Shown here one piece after another: positions 35,227 through 43,927 of a stretch of DNA of 56,131 nt (positions are counted from its first letter, which is position 1; each line of letters starts with the position of its first letter). Source of the DNA: CAJOLV01 sp045631885 (GTDB lineage: Bacteria; Bacillota_I; Bacilli_A; RFN20; CAG-826); assembly GCA_045631885.1 (NCBI GenBank), contig JAZQVN010000001.1:1-56131 (forward strand), read 5' to 3'. Under the pieces are notes generated by a model, which was not told the DNA's origin, did no database searches, and worked only from the letters and a program-made list of their open reading frames with translations. Both the position numbers and the translations under genes were made by a program.

Positions 35227-35976
35227 ATGTACAAATTAATTTTAGTGAGACATGGTGAGAGTGAATGGAATAAGCTCAATCTCTTTACTGGTTGGACTGA
35301 TGTTGAATTATCAGACACCGGTAGACAAGAAGCAAAAGCCGCTGGTAAAGGCTTATTAGAAAAAGGCGTTAAAATCGATGTTTGCTTTACTTCTTATCTC
35401 AAAAGAGCCATCCACACATTAAACATCATCTTAGATGAAATGGATTTGGCATATTTACCAGTGACCAAAGCTTGGCAATTAAATGAACGTCATTATGGCG
35501 CTCTCCAAGGCTTAAATAAAGCGGAAACTGCTGAGAAATATGGTGAAGCCCAAGTCAAATTATGGAGAAGAAGCTATGATGTTCCACCACCAGAATTAGA
35601 TCCGGCTGATCCAAGATGCCCAGCTAATCAAGAAACATACAGAACCGTTGATAGAAAAGATTTACCATTAACTGAATCTTTGGCTATCACTGTTGATAGA
35701 GTTGTTCCATATTTCAACGAAAAGATCAAACCAGAATTAGAAGCTGGTAAAACAGTCTTAGTCGCTGCTCATGGTAACTCATTAAGAGCCTTAATCATGC
35801 ACCTTGAACACATGAGTGAAGAAGATGTTATCAATCTCAATCTTCCTACCGGTGTCCCAGTCATTTATGAATTAGATGATAACTATGAAGTATTGTCTAA
35901 AGAATATGTTGGTGATCAAGAAGCAATTAAAGCCAAAATGAACGCAGTTGCTAACCAAGGCAAAGTTCAAAAATAA
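35227..35976 (+). CDS. gpmA: Phosphoglycerate mutase (BPG-dependent)
   Basis: 249 aa, the standard length. It interconverts 3- and 2-phosphoglycerate in glycolysis. RHGESEWN carries the phospho-His, RAIHTL, ERHYGALQGLNKAETAEKYG and AHGNSLRALI complete the active site. GAGAGGAAA lies before the ATG. It is monocistronic between the metal operon and a terminator. Confidence 0.96.
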   Translation: MYKLILVRHGESEWNKLNLFTGWTDVELSDTGRQEAKAAGKGLLEKGVKIDVCFTSYLKRAIHTLNIILDEMDLAYLPVTKAWQLNERHYGALQGLNKAETAEKYGEAQVKLWRRSYDVPPPELDPADPRCPANQETYRTVDRKDLPLTESLAITVDRVVPYFNEKIKPELEAGKTVLVAAHGNSLRALIMHLEHMSEEDVINLNLPTGVPVIYELDDNYEVLSKEYVGDQEAIKAKMNAVANQGKVQK

Positions 35977-35993
35977 TTAAGATTTAAATCTAG

Positions 35994-36020
35994 AAGCGGC
36001 AGTTAATTCTGCCGCTTTTT
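35994..36020 (+). terminator. Terminator of gpmA
   Basis: AAGCGGCAG, loop TTAATT and CTGCCGCTT (35994-36017), followed by TTT. Confidence 0.85.
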
Positions 36021-36081
36021 ACATTGCCGTTTAGTGAATAGATGATGTATCAGTTATGAGCCAGCAATTGGCTCGCACCGC

Positions 36082-36471
36082 TCATCTTTTTTTCTTGCCT
36101 TTTTTGTTTCGATTTGTTTTAATAGGTTTGCTGGATGTTATTGTTGCACGTTCATCGTTATGATGTATCTGTGTCCTTCCAGTTTTTTTGATGAAAGAAT
36201 AGCTTACGTCTATACCATCTTTTAGTTCTATTTCAAACAAACTAAAACGCCCTTTCAACTCTCGTTTTTCTTGTTTGACGATATACATTGGCTCATTATG
36301 TCCCTTTATTGGGTTTTTAAGTATCATCCAATTCTTCTTTCCTCCAGATGTTTTGGAATGGGTAACACGATGGAAAACATACATATTTCCTTCTTCATCA
36401 ACTATGTAAGCAGGGTGGTTGTTTTTGAAATAGATTCTAAAATGTCTTTTATACTTTTTATTATTTTTCAT
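36082..36471 (-). CDS. Small basic protein of unknown function
   Basis: 129 aa, with basic ends (KNNKKYKRHFRIYF; NKKGKKKR). The middle (HPAYIVDEEGNMYVFHRVTHS, then ILKNPIKGHNEPMYIV) is loosely like proteins of mobile or toxin-antitoxin type, but I cannot name it. No signal peptide. It is preceded by the same 20-nt leader as the Tad-like operon, AGGAGG seven bases before the ATG, and so may belong to the same regulon. It is monocistronic. Confidence 0.65.
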   Translation of the reverse strand: MKNNKKYKRHFRIYFKNNHPAYIVDEEGNMYVFHRVTHSKTSGGKKNWMILKNPIKGHNEPMYIVKQEKRELKGRFSLFEIELKDGIDVSYSFIKKTGRTQIHHNDERATITSSKPIKTNRNKKGKKKR

Positions 36472-36477
36472 AAAAAA

Positions 36478-36503
36478 GCCTCCTAATATATATGCGATGA
36501 AAA
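36478..36503 (-). promoter_or_regulatory. Shared leader with competence-box-like element (copy B)
   Basis: The same 20 bases as 26809-26790 occur at 36497-36478, again ending in AGGAGGC just ahead of an ATG. The upstream sequence reads TTTTCATCGCATA, so only the T-rich part and CGCATA are shared, while flanking bases differ. This argues for selection on the leader rather than recent duplication of the genes. Confidence 0.5.
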
Positions 36504-36585
36504 GTGGCTTTTTTTCTCATTTTTTTCAAAAATCTTTCTTTTTTATTGTATTTTCCCTTATTGAAAACAACAAAATACAAAAAGA

Positions 36586-36597
36586 GAACTATAGTTC
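36586..36597. promoter_or_regulatory. SOS (LexA/DinR) box candidate
   Basis: GAACTATAGTTC is a perfect palindrome of the form GAAC-N4-GTTC used by LexA of Gram-positive bacteria; with the flanking A and T it is 14 bases. It lies between the divergent genes at 36471 and 36669, about 72 bases upstream of the latter's start. The inner TATA does not match the preferred RNRY. Confidence 0.4.
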
Positions 36598-36668
36598 TGT
36601 TCGATTTTTCCGATATTTCTTGTATCTATTTGTATTATATTGTATATTATTGTCAGGAGGTATTTGAA

Positions 36669-37040
36669 ATGGCAGTTACCTGGATTAAAAAAACTGGACA
36701 AACCGGAAATGCAACTTTAACAAATAGTTACATTGTCATCAACCAATCATTCCGAGATAAGTTCACTGATTCGTATCTCGCCTGTGTTGGATTAGATGAA
36801 GAAAAAAATATCATCATTAAGCCTCTTAAATTAGATGAGTGTGAATCCCCATTATATAAAGATTCATTATTATTAAAGATTAATATATTTAAGAGCTTCG
36901 TCAGATTAGGCAATACTGAATCAGTGAAAGTAATCAAAGACTTAATTAAAGTCGAAATCCCAAAAAAAGGAGTAAAATATATGACAGAGTGGTCGGAACC
37001 CGAACACGCCTTAGTCATTAAAACAAAGGAGGGCAAATAA
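36669..37040 (+). CDS. Unknown 123-aa protein upstream of NfeD/SPFH
   Basis: 123 aa from the ATG at 36669, eight bases after AGGAGGT; the longer frame to 36504 lacks a ribosome site. No signal peptide or helix span. It starts AVTWIKKTGQTGNATLTNSYIV and ends with an acidic-basic tail. I recognise no family. The gap to the nfeD-like gene is one base, so it is the first gene of a three-gene unit and probably works with the membrane scaffold proteins. Confidence 0.72.
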   Translation: MAVTWIKKTGQTGNATLTNSYIVINQSFRDKFTDSYLACVGLDEEKNIIIKPLKLDECESPLYKDSLLLKINIFKSFVRLGNTESVKVIKDLIKVEIPKKGVKYMTEWSEPEHALVIKTKEGK

Positions 37041-37041
37041 T

Positions 37042-37485
37042 ATGGAACAATATATGTGGATTGTTTGGCTAGTCGTATTTGTGCTAGCGGTGATAATCGA
37101 AGCCACTACTGCTGAATTAGTTTCTATCTTCTTCGCAGTCGGCAGCGTTATCGCTCTCATCATCTCATTCATTCCAGGCGCAGAATGGTGGGTACAATTG
37201 ATTGTATTCGTCGTTATCTCTGGAGCCTCATTACTCTCTTTAAGACCTTTGATGAACAAACTTCTTAGTAAAGAAAAGAGAAAGACAAACGTCGATGAGA
37301 TGATTGGTAAAAAAGGGTTAATGATTAAGGGTTGCGACGAGCTTAATCATGGCGAAATCAAAGTCAACGGTGTCGTTTGGACAGCGATGAATGTTGACGA
37401 AGCCGAACCAATTCAAGAAAATGAAAAAGTCGTCATCGTTGCGGTTAAAGGCAACAAATTAGTAGTTAGAAAGGAAGATAAATAA
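37042..37485 (+). CDS. NfeD-like membrane protein
   Basis: 147 aa. Three membrane helices (about 5-70) with ATTAELVSIFFAVGSVIALIIS, then an NfeD-type OB-fold (about 85-147) with MIGKKGLMIKG and VNGVVWTAMNVDEAEPI. NfeD proteins occur next to SPFH proteins and are thought to act in membrane domain organisation or as partners of stomatin-specific proteases. Very strong ribosome site AAAGGAGG; one base after the stop lies the SPFH gene. Confidence 0.88.
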   Translation: MEQYMWIVWLVVFVLAVIIEATTAELVSIFFAVGSVIALIISFIPGAEWWVQLIVFVVISGASLLSLRPLMNKLLSKEKRKTNVDEMIGKKGLMIKGCDELNHGEIKVNGVVWTAMNVDEAEPIQENEKVVIVAVKGNKLVVRKEDK

Positions 37486-37486
37486 T

Positions 37487-38416
37487 ATGCCATTAGGATT
37501 AATTATTGCGTTAAGCGTTATCGGAGTTATCGCGATTATCATCGTCATTTGCTCCATTAAAATTGTTAGACAAGCGGAAAAAGTCATCGTTGAAAGATTT
37601 GGTGGCTACCGCAAAACATGGGATGTCGGTATCCACATGTTAGTCCCATTCTTTGATAGAATTGCATACCGCGTTTCTATGAAAGAACAAATTAGAGACT
37701 TCGCACCTCAACCAGTTATTACAAAAGATAACGTCACCATGATGATTGATACAGTTGTCTTCTATTCCGTGACTGATCCAAAGTTATATGCCTACGGCAT
37801 TCAAAACCCAGTCTTAGCGATTGAAAACTTATCAGCCACAACATTAAGAAATATCATCGGTGAATTAGACTTAGATGAAACATTAACTTCTAGAGACGTC
37901 ATTAACACCAAGATGAGAGTCATCTTAGATGAAGCGACAGATCCATGGGGCATCAAAGTCAACCGTGTTGAAGTTAAGAACATTCTCCCACCTCAAGATA
38001 TCCGTGAAGCTATGGAAAGACAAATGAGAGCGGAACGTGAAAAGAGAGAAAAGATCTTACTCGCTGAAGGTCAAAAACAAGCCGCAATCTTGGAAGCTGA
38101 AGGTAGAAAAGAATCTATGATTCTTAACGCCGAAGCGGAAAAGCAAGCCGCGATTAAGAAGGCTGAAGGTGAATCTGAATCCATCAGAAAACTCAGAGCC
38201 GCGGAAGCAGAAGGTGTCTTGATGCTTAGAAAAGCTGAAGCAGATGGCTTAAAACTCATCAAAGATGCTGGCGCAGATGAAGCAGTTCTCAAACTCAAAT
38301 CATATGATGCTTTAGTGGAATTAGGCAAAGGACAAGCCACTAAGATTATCGTTCCAAGCGATATGCAAAACTTAGCGAGCACCGCCACCGCTATCGCAGA
38401 AGTTGTTAAAAAATAA
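37487..38416 (+). CDS. SPFH/band 7 protein (stomatin/QmcA-like)
   Basis: 309 aa. An N-terminal hydrophobic helix (3-24), the band 7 domain (IVRQAEKVIVERFGGYRKTWDVG to RVEVKNILPPQDI, about 27-170), and a long Ala/Glu/Lys coiled coil (175-270) with heptad-like EAEGRKESMILNAEAEKQ units. It forms oligomers in the membrane that organise lipid domains and hold proteases. It follows NfeD directly, the common arrangement. Confidence 0.93.
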   Translation: MPLGLIIALSVIGVIAIIIVICSIKIVRQAEKVIVERFGGYRKTWDVGIHMLVPFFDRIAYRVSMKEQIRDFAPQPVITKDNVTMMIDTVVFYSVTDPKLYAYGIQNPVLAIENLSATTLRNIIGELDLDETLTSRDVINTKMRVILDEATDPWGIKVNRVEVKNILPPQDIREAMERQMRAEREKREKILLAEGQKQAAILEAEGRKESMILNAEAEKQAAIKKAEGESESIRKLRAAEAEGVLMLRKAEADGLKLIKDAGADEAVLKLKSYDALVELGKGQATKIIVPSDMQNLASTATAIAEVVKK

Positions 38417-38437
38417 ATATTAATAACTCAATAAACT

Positions 38438-38464
38438 AGGCAAGATTTAATTCTTGCCTTTTTT
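38438..38464 (+). terminator. Terminator of the NfeD/SPFH operon
   Basis: AGGCAAGA, loop TTTAAT and TCTTGCCT (38438-38459), followed by TTTTT. Confidence 0.85.
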
Positions 38465-38510
38465 GTTTCATTTCCTTCACATATAATAAGTGAAGAAGGA
38501 AACGTATATT

Positions 38511-40832
38511 ATGAAACAATCACTCAATTTCTCCTGGAGTTTTATCCCTGATTATAAGGAGAGTTATTTAAAATCTCTTCCAAAAGAAGCTTTAACTATT
38601 AATATTCCTCATACCGTTAATGAAGTACCGTATAACTATTTTTCTGAAAAAACATATCAATTTGTTTCAACTTATGAAAAGAAGTTTGATGTTGAAAACT
38701 TCAATAAAAATAGAAGATATTTCATCCGTTTTGATGGGTTCATGGTTAAAGGAAGAATCTATTTTAACGATATTGATTTAGGTGAGCACGCTTCTTTATA
38801 TATCCCAGTGGAACTTGAAGTAACTCAATATCTAAAAGAAAAAGATAATCGTCTACTGGTTGTTTTAGATAGTAGAGAAGATGAAAACTATCCACCTTTT
38901 GGCTTTGCCTTAGATTATCTCACCTTTGGTGGTATTTACCGCGAAGTCTATTTAATCGATGAACCTTCTACTTATCTTAGAGACATTTATGTCCATGGTG
39001 ATATGAACGGCAAAGTCAGTATCACATATCGTAAAGAAGGGGAAGGAAAATTAGAAATTAACCATTCTTTATATAAAGATGGGAATCTTTTAATCACCAC
39101 TTCTGTTGATAAATTCGGATGTGATAATCCTTTATTATGGGATTTAGATAATCCTCAACTATATGAACTTCATACCGAGATTAAATTAGGAGAAGAAAAA
39201 CAAGTTTATATCACCCGTTTTGGTTTTAGAGATATCGAATTTACTAATACTGGTTTTTATTTAAATAAAAGAAAAGTCAAATTAATCGGTTTAAACCGTC
39301 ATCAAGGTTATCCGATTATCGGTTACGCAGCGAGTAAATCTCTTCAAGAATATGACGCGGATATTTTGAAAAATGAAATCGGTGTCAATATTGTGAGAAC
39401 TAGCCATTACCCACAAAGTGAACATTTTTTAAATAGATGCGATGAGATTGGTTTATTAGTCTTAAATGAGATTCCAGGTTGGCAACATTTAGGACAATCC
39501 GAAACATGGATTAACCAATGCTATAAAAATACGAAAGAAATGGTTATCACCCAAAGAAACCATCCATCTTTAGTCGCTCATGGTGTTCGTATCGATGAAT
39601 CTGTCGACAATCATGACCTATATACCGAAACAAATAGAATCGCTCATGAATATGATCCATATCGCCCAACAATTGGTGTGAGAAACTTTAAGAATTCTGA
39701 ATTATTAGAAGATATTTATGGTTTCAACGATTTCTCATGCAATTCAATGAAAATCGGTTTAGCAAATCCAAAGAGCGTCAAACATCAAAATAAACCATTG
39801 TTGATCACTGAATATATGGGTCATATGGATCCCGTTAAACCAACAAGCGATAGAGAAAAGAAGTTAGAAGTCGCGTTAAGACATGGAAAAGTCATCGATG
39901 ACAACCTCAAATATGAGAATACATGCGGTGCGATTGGCTGGTGCTTTGTCGATTATCATAGCCACGCTGACTTTGGAAGTGGCGATTATATTTGTCCACA
40001 TGGTGTTTATGATTTATATCGTAATCCAAAATACACATCATACATTTATGCTTCTCAACAAGATAAATTCCCGGTCTTAAACTTACTTTCTAACTTAAAA
40101 CCAGGTGATGTTCCAGAAGCTATCTTCTCCGATATTTATGTCGCGACAAACTGCGACTATATCGAGGTATATAAGAACGGAGAATTCGTCGATAGATTTT
40201 ATCCTAAAAATGATTTGTATAAATATTTGAAACATCCACCAATTCTTATTAACGATATTGTCGGTGAAACATTTAAAGAAGCGAAATATCCTGCTAAAAC
40301 CCATCGCAAAATCGCAAAAATGCTTTCTTATGCTGCAATTTACGGTTTTGGCGCATTAAAGTTAAGTCACAAAATGTACTTAGCCTACATGATGATGAGA
40401 TATAAAACCACTTATACAGAGCTAGTCGGCTACTGGAATAAGTATGTTGGCGCATGGGGTGGCAAGGCCAAAACATATGTTATTAAAGGCTTCAAAGACA
40501 ATCAATTGGTGAAAGAAATTGAATTTGGTCCATCCACTACTTTTGATCTACATGTTTCCGCTAACAAAACAGAATTGATTAATGAAGATACCTATGACAC
40601 AACCGCCATCAGAGTTAAATATCTTGACGAACATGGTAATGTCATGGAATACGCAAATAATATTTTAGAAATCTCCACTACTGGACCAATCGAATTAGTC
40701 GGACCGAAGACTCAAGCTTTATTAGGTGGCCAATTAACTTTATTTGTTAAATCAAAACAACAAAAAGGCGAAGGAAAAGTTGTTATTAAAACTGGCGCCA
40801 TGGTTAAAGAAATCTGTTTATCTATTAAATAG
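38511..40832 (+). CDS. Glycoside hydrolase family 2 (beta-galactosidase-like)
   Basis: 773 aa from the ATG at 38511 (AAGGAAA upstream; a GTG seven codons earlier also opens the frame). Order: jelly-roll sugar-binding domain, Ig-like domain, TIM barrel (about 245-500), then a 250-residue Ig-like tail. Acid/base Glu363 lies in HGVRIDESVD and nucleophile Glu434 in LITEYMGH. There is no signal peptide, so it works on imported oligosaccharides in the cytoplasm. Substrate (galactoside or glucuronide) is not certain; the GH53 galactanase 5 kb downstream suggests galactosides. Confidence 0.9.
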   Translation: MKQSLNFSWSFIPDYKESYLKSLPKEALTINIPHTVNEVPYNYFSEKTYQFVSTYEKKFDVENFNKNRRYFIRFDGFMVKGRIYFNDIDLGEHASLYIPVELEVTQYLKEKDNRLLVVLDSREDENYPPFGFALDYLTFGGIYREVYLIDEPSTYLRDIYVHGDMNGKVSITYRKEGEGKLEINHSLYKDGNLLITTSVDKFGCDNPLLWDLDNPQLYELHTEIKLGEEKQVYITRFGFRDIEFTNTGFYLNKRKVKLIGLNRHQGYPIIGYAASKSLQEYDADILKNEIGVNIVRTSHYPQSEHFLNRCDEIGLLVLNEIPGWQHLGQSETWINQCYKNTKEMVITQRNHPSLVAHGVRIDESVDNHDLYTETNRIAHEYDPYRPTIGVRNFKNSELLEDIYGFNDFSCNSMKIGLANPKSVKHQNKPLLITEYMGHMDPVKPTSDREKKLEVALRHGKVIDDNLKYENTCGAIGWCFVDYHSHADFGSGDYICPHGVYDLYRNPKYTSYIYASQQDKFPVLNLLSNLKPGDVPEAIFSDIYVATNCDYIEVYKNGEFVDRFYPKNDLYKYLKHPPILINDIVGETFKEAKYPAKTHRKIAKMLSYAAIYGFGALKLSHKMYLAYMMMRYKTTYTELVGYWNKYVGAWGGKAKTYVIKGFKDNQLVKEIEFGPSTTFDLHVSANKTELINEDTYDTTAIRVKYLDEHGNVMEYANNILEISTTGPIELVGPKTQALLGGQLTLFVKSKQQKGEGKVVIKTGAMVKEICLSIK

Positions 40833-40889
40833 TTATTTAAAAATTTCGAATAATCTTTATAATATTTCTCCGAAAGGAAAATTTTAATT

Positions 40890-41423
40890 ATGGATAAAAA
40901 GATTATTGGAATTCTCGAAGCAGCGGTAATCATTGCATTAGGTATCTTAATTGCTATCTTCCAAGTTGGCGCGATTGATACATATTTTGGTATCCTCGCA
41001 ACAGTTATCGGTGCATTATTATTAATCGTTGCTATCGTTACTATTGCTAAAACTAAAGCATTAGACTTAATTTGCACCTTCTTAGGCTCTATCTTACTCA
41101 CTATAGGCATTGCTTTATTAGCGCATGGCTTATCTTTAGGTGGCGTTGTTGTTTTATTAGTCTATATCGCATTAGGCTTTGGTGCAGGTTTAATCATCAT
41201 GGGTATCTATACCGCGATTAGAGGAAGCGTTCTCTTAGGCGTTATAGAAATCGTTATTGGTGTTTTAGCTATTACTTTCTGTATCTTATACTTAACTGTC
41301 CCAGACTTCCAAGGAGCATTCTGGATTATTATCGGTATCTTGATTGCTTTATATGGTGTCTTATATCTTATCTTTGTTTTGACAGACAAGAAGACAATTA
41401 CAGTAAAAGCGAAAAAGAAATAG
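40890..41423 (+). CDS. DUF308/HdeD-like membrane protein
   Basis: 177 aa, almost all hydrophobic, about six membrane helices, with a short basic tail (KKTITVKAKKK). The Gly-rich paired helices (GLIIMGIYTAIRGSVLLGVIEIVIGVL) resemble the HdeD/DUF308 family, linked to acid stress in enterics; function here is unknown. CGAAAGGAAAA lies before the ATG. Confidence 0.72.
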   Translation: MDKKIIGILEAAVIIALGILIAIFQVGAIDTYFGILATVIGALLLIVAIVTIAKTKALDLICTFLGSILLTIGIALLAHGLSLGGVVVLLVYIALGFGAGLIIMGIYTAIRGSVLLGVIEIVIGVLAITFCILYLTVPDFQGAFWIIIGILIALYGVLYLIFVLTDKKTITVKAKKK

Positions 41424-41439
41424 TTTTAACTAAAAACTA

Positions 41440-41472
41440 TGAAAAACTGCGTATTTTGCGCAGTTTTTTATT
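41440..41472. terminator. Bidirectional terminator between the DUF308 gene and the TetR gene
   Basis: AAACTGCG, loop TATTTTG and CGCAGTTT (41444-41466) with TTTT after it on the plus strand and TTTTTC on the minus strand. It serves both converging genes. Confidence 0.8.
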
Positions 41473-42022
41473 TACACATCGTGAAATAATACTCGGTTAT
41501 CTTTTCTGGTGATAAGTCATTCGCGTGTCTTAGATAATACTGTAATAAGGCCACATAACCATTGATATACTGATGAGTTTTGATGTCTTCTGGCACATCG
41601 TTTTTTCCAATAATCTTTTCTTTAATCAATTGACCAACAAGTGGTTTTAATCTTTTTCTTAATTGGTTTAAAAAGATTTGTGACCCAGAAGAATTAAGGA
41701 TTGGTAAGATAATATTTTTATCTTCTAAAAAGTGACAAAACGAATGTTCGACAATATGTTTTAAATCTTGTTGAGTAGAGAAATCATGATGTTGTTCTTT
41801 ATTTAATTCTTTAGCGAATATGTGATCAAAAATATCATTGCAAATATGAATGAGAATTTGGTCTTTACTTTTAAAGTAAATATAAAACGTGGATCTACTC
41901 ACTTTTGATTCACGAATAATATCGCTGATAGAAATAGAATCATATTCGTTATTCTTAATTAATTCTAAAGTCGCATCATAGATCTTATTTAGGGCACTGA
42001 CTGCATAGCTTTTATATCTCAT
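41468..42022 (-). CDS. TetR-family regulator of the metal importer
   Basis: 184 aa from the ATG at 42022; a second ATG lies three codons earlier at 42031. TetR helix-turn-helix at about 22-45 (SISDIIRESKVSRSTFYIYFKSKDQIL), then an all-helical ligand domain. It is divergent from the FecCD-type importer and shares its control region, so it probably represses the importer and itself. The -10 TATAAT (42035-42030) is seven bases before the 42022 ATG, so this message may be leaderless, and the upstream ATG overlaps the -10 itself. Confidence 0.85.
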   Translation of the reverse strand: MRYKSYAVSALNKIYDATLELIKNNEYDSISISDIIRESKVSRSTFYIYFKSKDQILIHICNDIFDHIFAKELNKEQHHDFSTQQDLKHIVEHSFCHFLEDKNIILPILNSSGSQIFLNQLRKRLKPLVGQLIKEKIIGKNDVPEDIKTHQYINGYVALLQYYLRHANDLSPEKITEYYFTMCK

Positions 42023-42085
42023 GTCAAACATTATACACGAAATCGAACAACTTGTAGCATTTTTGTTTGATTTTTTCTATTTGCC

Positions 42086-42102
42086 TAACATTATATATGT
42101 TA
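42086..42102. promoter_or_regulatory. Candidate TetR operator over the importer promoter
   Basis: TAACAT-TATAT-ATGTTA is a perfect inverted repeat of 17 bases. Its first half (TAACAT) can also serve as a -10 box, 16 bases after TTGTTT (42064-42069). A related half site, AACATTATA (42028-42036), lies over the -10 of the TetR gene itself. Binding at both would block both divergent promoters. Confidence 0.6.
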
Positions 42103-42114
42103 AGATATCCCCAA

Positions 42115-43173
42115 ATGGAAGAAACCAAAGCCAAGATGAGTTTAAAGAAAAAACGTTTAATCGTCTTGTTTTCTTTATTAGGAACTTTAATCGTTCTTTT
42201 CTTTGCGTCTATCTTTATCGGTTCATCACACATGTCTTTTATCGATGGGATTAAAGCCATCTTTGGTCAAGGTGATTCTACTAATCAAACAATTATTTAT
42301 AACATCCGTATGCCAAGGATATTAGCCGCATTAATCGCGGGTACTGCTTTAGCAATAAGTGGCACGATTATGCAAACGATGTCGAATAATGTGATGGCAT
42401 CTCCTTCTACACTTGGTGTTACCAATGCCGCGGTGTTAGGAGCTAACATCGCCATTATTATCTTAGGTGGAGGAATTATTCACGCCCAAGGTGGAATAGT
42501 CACTATTTCTAATCCTTACTTTGTAAGCGGCATCGCTTTTGTTTTTGCTTTATTATGCACTGTTTTAGTACTTGCTTTAGCAAGATTTAAAAAGTTTAAC
42601 GCTTCCACGACTGTTTTAATCGGTATCACTTTTGGTATGTTCTGCACTGGTGTCACCACTTTGATTCAGTATTTCGCTAGTGACACTTCTTTATCAAGTG
42701 CGATTTATTGGTCATTTGGTGATTTAGGAAGAGCAAGTTATGAAGATGATTTAATTATGTTAGGCGTTACTATTATCGCTGTGACTTTCTTCTTAATCTT
42801 CTCTTATCGTTATAACGCAATGCTATTAGGTGATGAAAGTGCAGAAACTCTTGGCATTAAAATCAAATGGTTCCGTTTTATCTCTTTACTGCTCGCTTCA
42901 TTATTAACCGCGGTCACAGTTTCTTTATTAGGCATCATCGGTTTTATTGGTTTATTAGCACCACAAATAATTAGAAGATTAATTGGTAATGATCACAAAC
43001 CACTTCTTATTGGTTCAGCGTTATTAGGTGCTTCCGTATTGCTTGCAGCAGATATGTTTGCTCGTGCGGTGATGAACGGCATTTCTTTGCCTGTAGGCGC
43101 GGTTACATCCATCTTAGGAGCGCCTGTATTTATCGTTGTTTTACTTAAAGGAAGGAGGGGCATTCATGATTAA
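42115..43173 (+). CDS. FecCD-family ABC importer permease
   Basis: 352 aa from the ATG at 42115, which comes just after the promoter and operator; frames open earlier at 42067 lie over the operator. About ten helices with FecCD features IRMPRILAALIAGTALAISGTIMQTM, ASPSTLGVTNAAVLGANI and GLLAPQIIRRLIG. Transports iron-siderophore, heme or cobalamin through the membrane. The ATPase gene overlaps its end. Confidence 0.9.
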   Translation: MEETKAKMSLKKKRLIVLFSLLGTLIVLFFASIFIGSSHMSFIDGIKAIFGQGDSTNQTIIYNIRMPRILAALIAGTALAISGTIMQTMSNNVMASPSTLGVTNAAVLGANIAIIILGGGIIHAQGGIVTISNPYFVSGIAFVFALLCTVLVLALARFKKFNASTTVLIGITFGMFCTGVTTLIQYFASDTSLSSAIYWSFGDLGRASYEDDLIMLGVTIIAVTFFLIFSYRYNAMLLGDESAETLGIKIKWFRFISLLLASLLTAVTVSLLGIIGFIGLLAPQIIRRLIGNDHKPLLIGSALLGASVLLAADMFARAVMNGISLPVGAVTSILGAPVFIVVLLKGRRGIHD

Positions 43174-43927
43174 AATTAGTGATTTATCTTTCTCCTACAA
43201 TAAAGGTGAAACAGTACTTAAAAACATCAGCTTTGATATCCAAGATGGAGAGTGTGTTATTCTTTTAGGACCTAACGGTGTTGGCAAGAGCACAATTATC
43301 AAATGCATTTTAGGAAATTTGAAAATTCAAGAGGGAAATGTCAGTTTTGACGGGAAAAACATTAAAGAATTAACCGCAAAAGAAAAGTCTTCTCTAGTTT
43401 CTTTTGTTCCTCAACTCATTAAAGGAAATGACTTGACAGTCAAAGAGACAATCACGTTAGGAAGATTACCCTATTTTAGAATATATCCTAATTCTAAAGA
43501 TTTAGAGGAAGTGGATAAGATTATCAAAGAGTTTAATCTATCATCAATCGAAGATAGACAAACTAACGAGATATCGGGTGGAGAAAGACAAAAAGTCGCT
43601 ATTGCAAGAGCGTTAGTCCAAGACGCTAAGACAATCTTATTTGATGAACCAACTAGTAACTTAGATATCAAATCTCAAATCGCAGTTATCGATATCTTAA
43701 AACAAATTATTAAAAACAAAGATAAGAGTTTATTAATTTCCATGCACGATATTAATCTTGCCTTTGCTTTAGGAGATAAATTTGTATTTTTAAAAGACGA
43801 ATCCGTGTATCGGGTTTGCACAAAAGAGGATATTACTGAGGAATTATTATCCGCAGTTTACGAAACAAATATCAAAATTATAGAAAATGGAGGAAGCAAA
43901 GTAATTATCTATGAAAACATTCGCTAA
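43166..43927 (+). CDS. ABC importer ATPase, FepC/BtuD type
   Basis: 253 aa from the ATG at 43166, with AAGGAGGGG upstream and an overlap of eight bases with the permease gene (the frame opens ten codons earlier). Walker A GPNGVGKST, signature SGGERQK, Walker B TILFDEPTSNLD and the switch histidine in SMHDINLA. It drives the FecCD permease. Confidence 0.93.
   Translation: MIKISDLSFSYNKGETVLKNISFDIQDGECVILLGPNGVGKSTIIKCILGNLKIQEGNVSFDGKNIKELTAKEKSSLVSFVPQLIKGNDLTVKETITLGRLPYFRIYPNSKDLEEVDKIIKEFNLSSIEDRQTNEISGGERQKVAIARALVQDAKTILFDEPTSNLDIKSQIAVIDILKQIIKNKDKSLLISMHDINLAFALGDKFVFLKDESVYRVCTKEDITEELLSAVYETNIKIIENGGSKVIIYENIR

Noticed and set aside
42021..42260. 77- and 78-codon frames over the TetR/FecCD control region
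   Set aside because: They cross the promoter and operator and overlap the true permease start; no homology.
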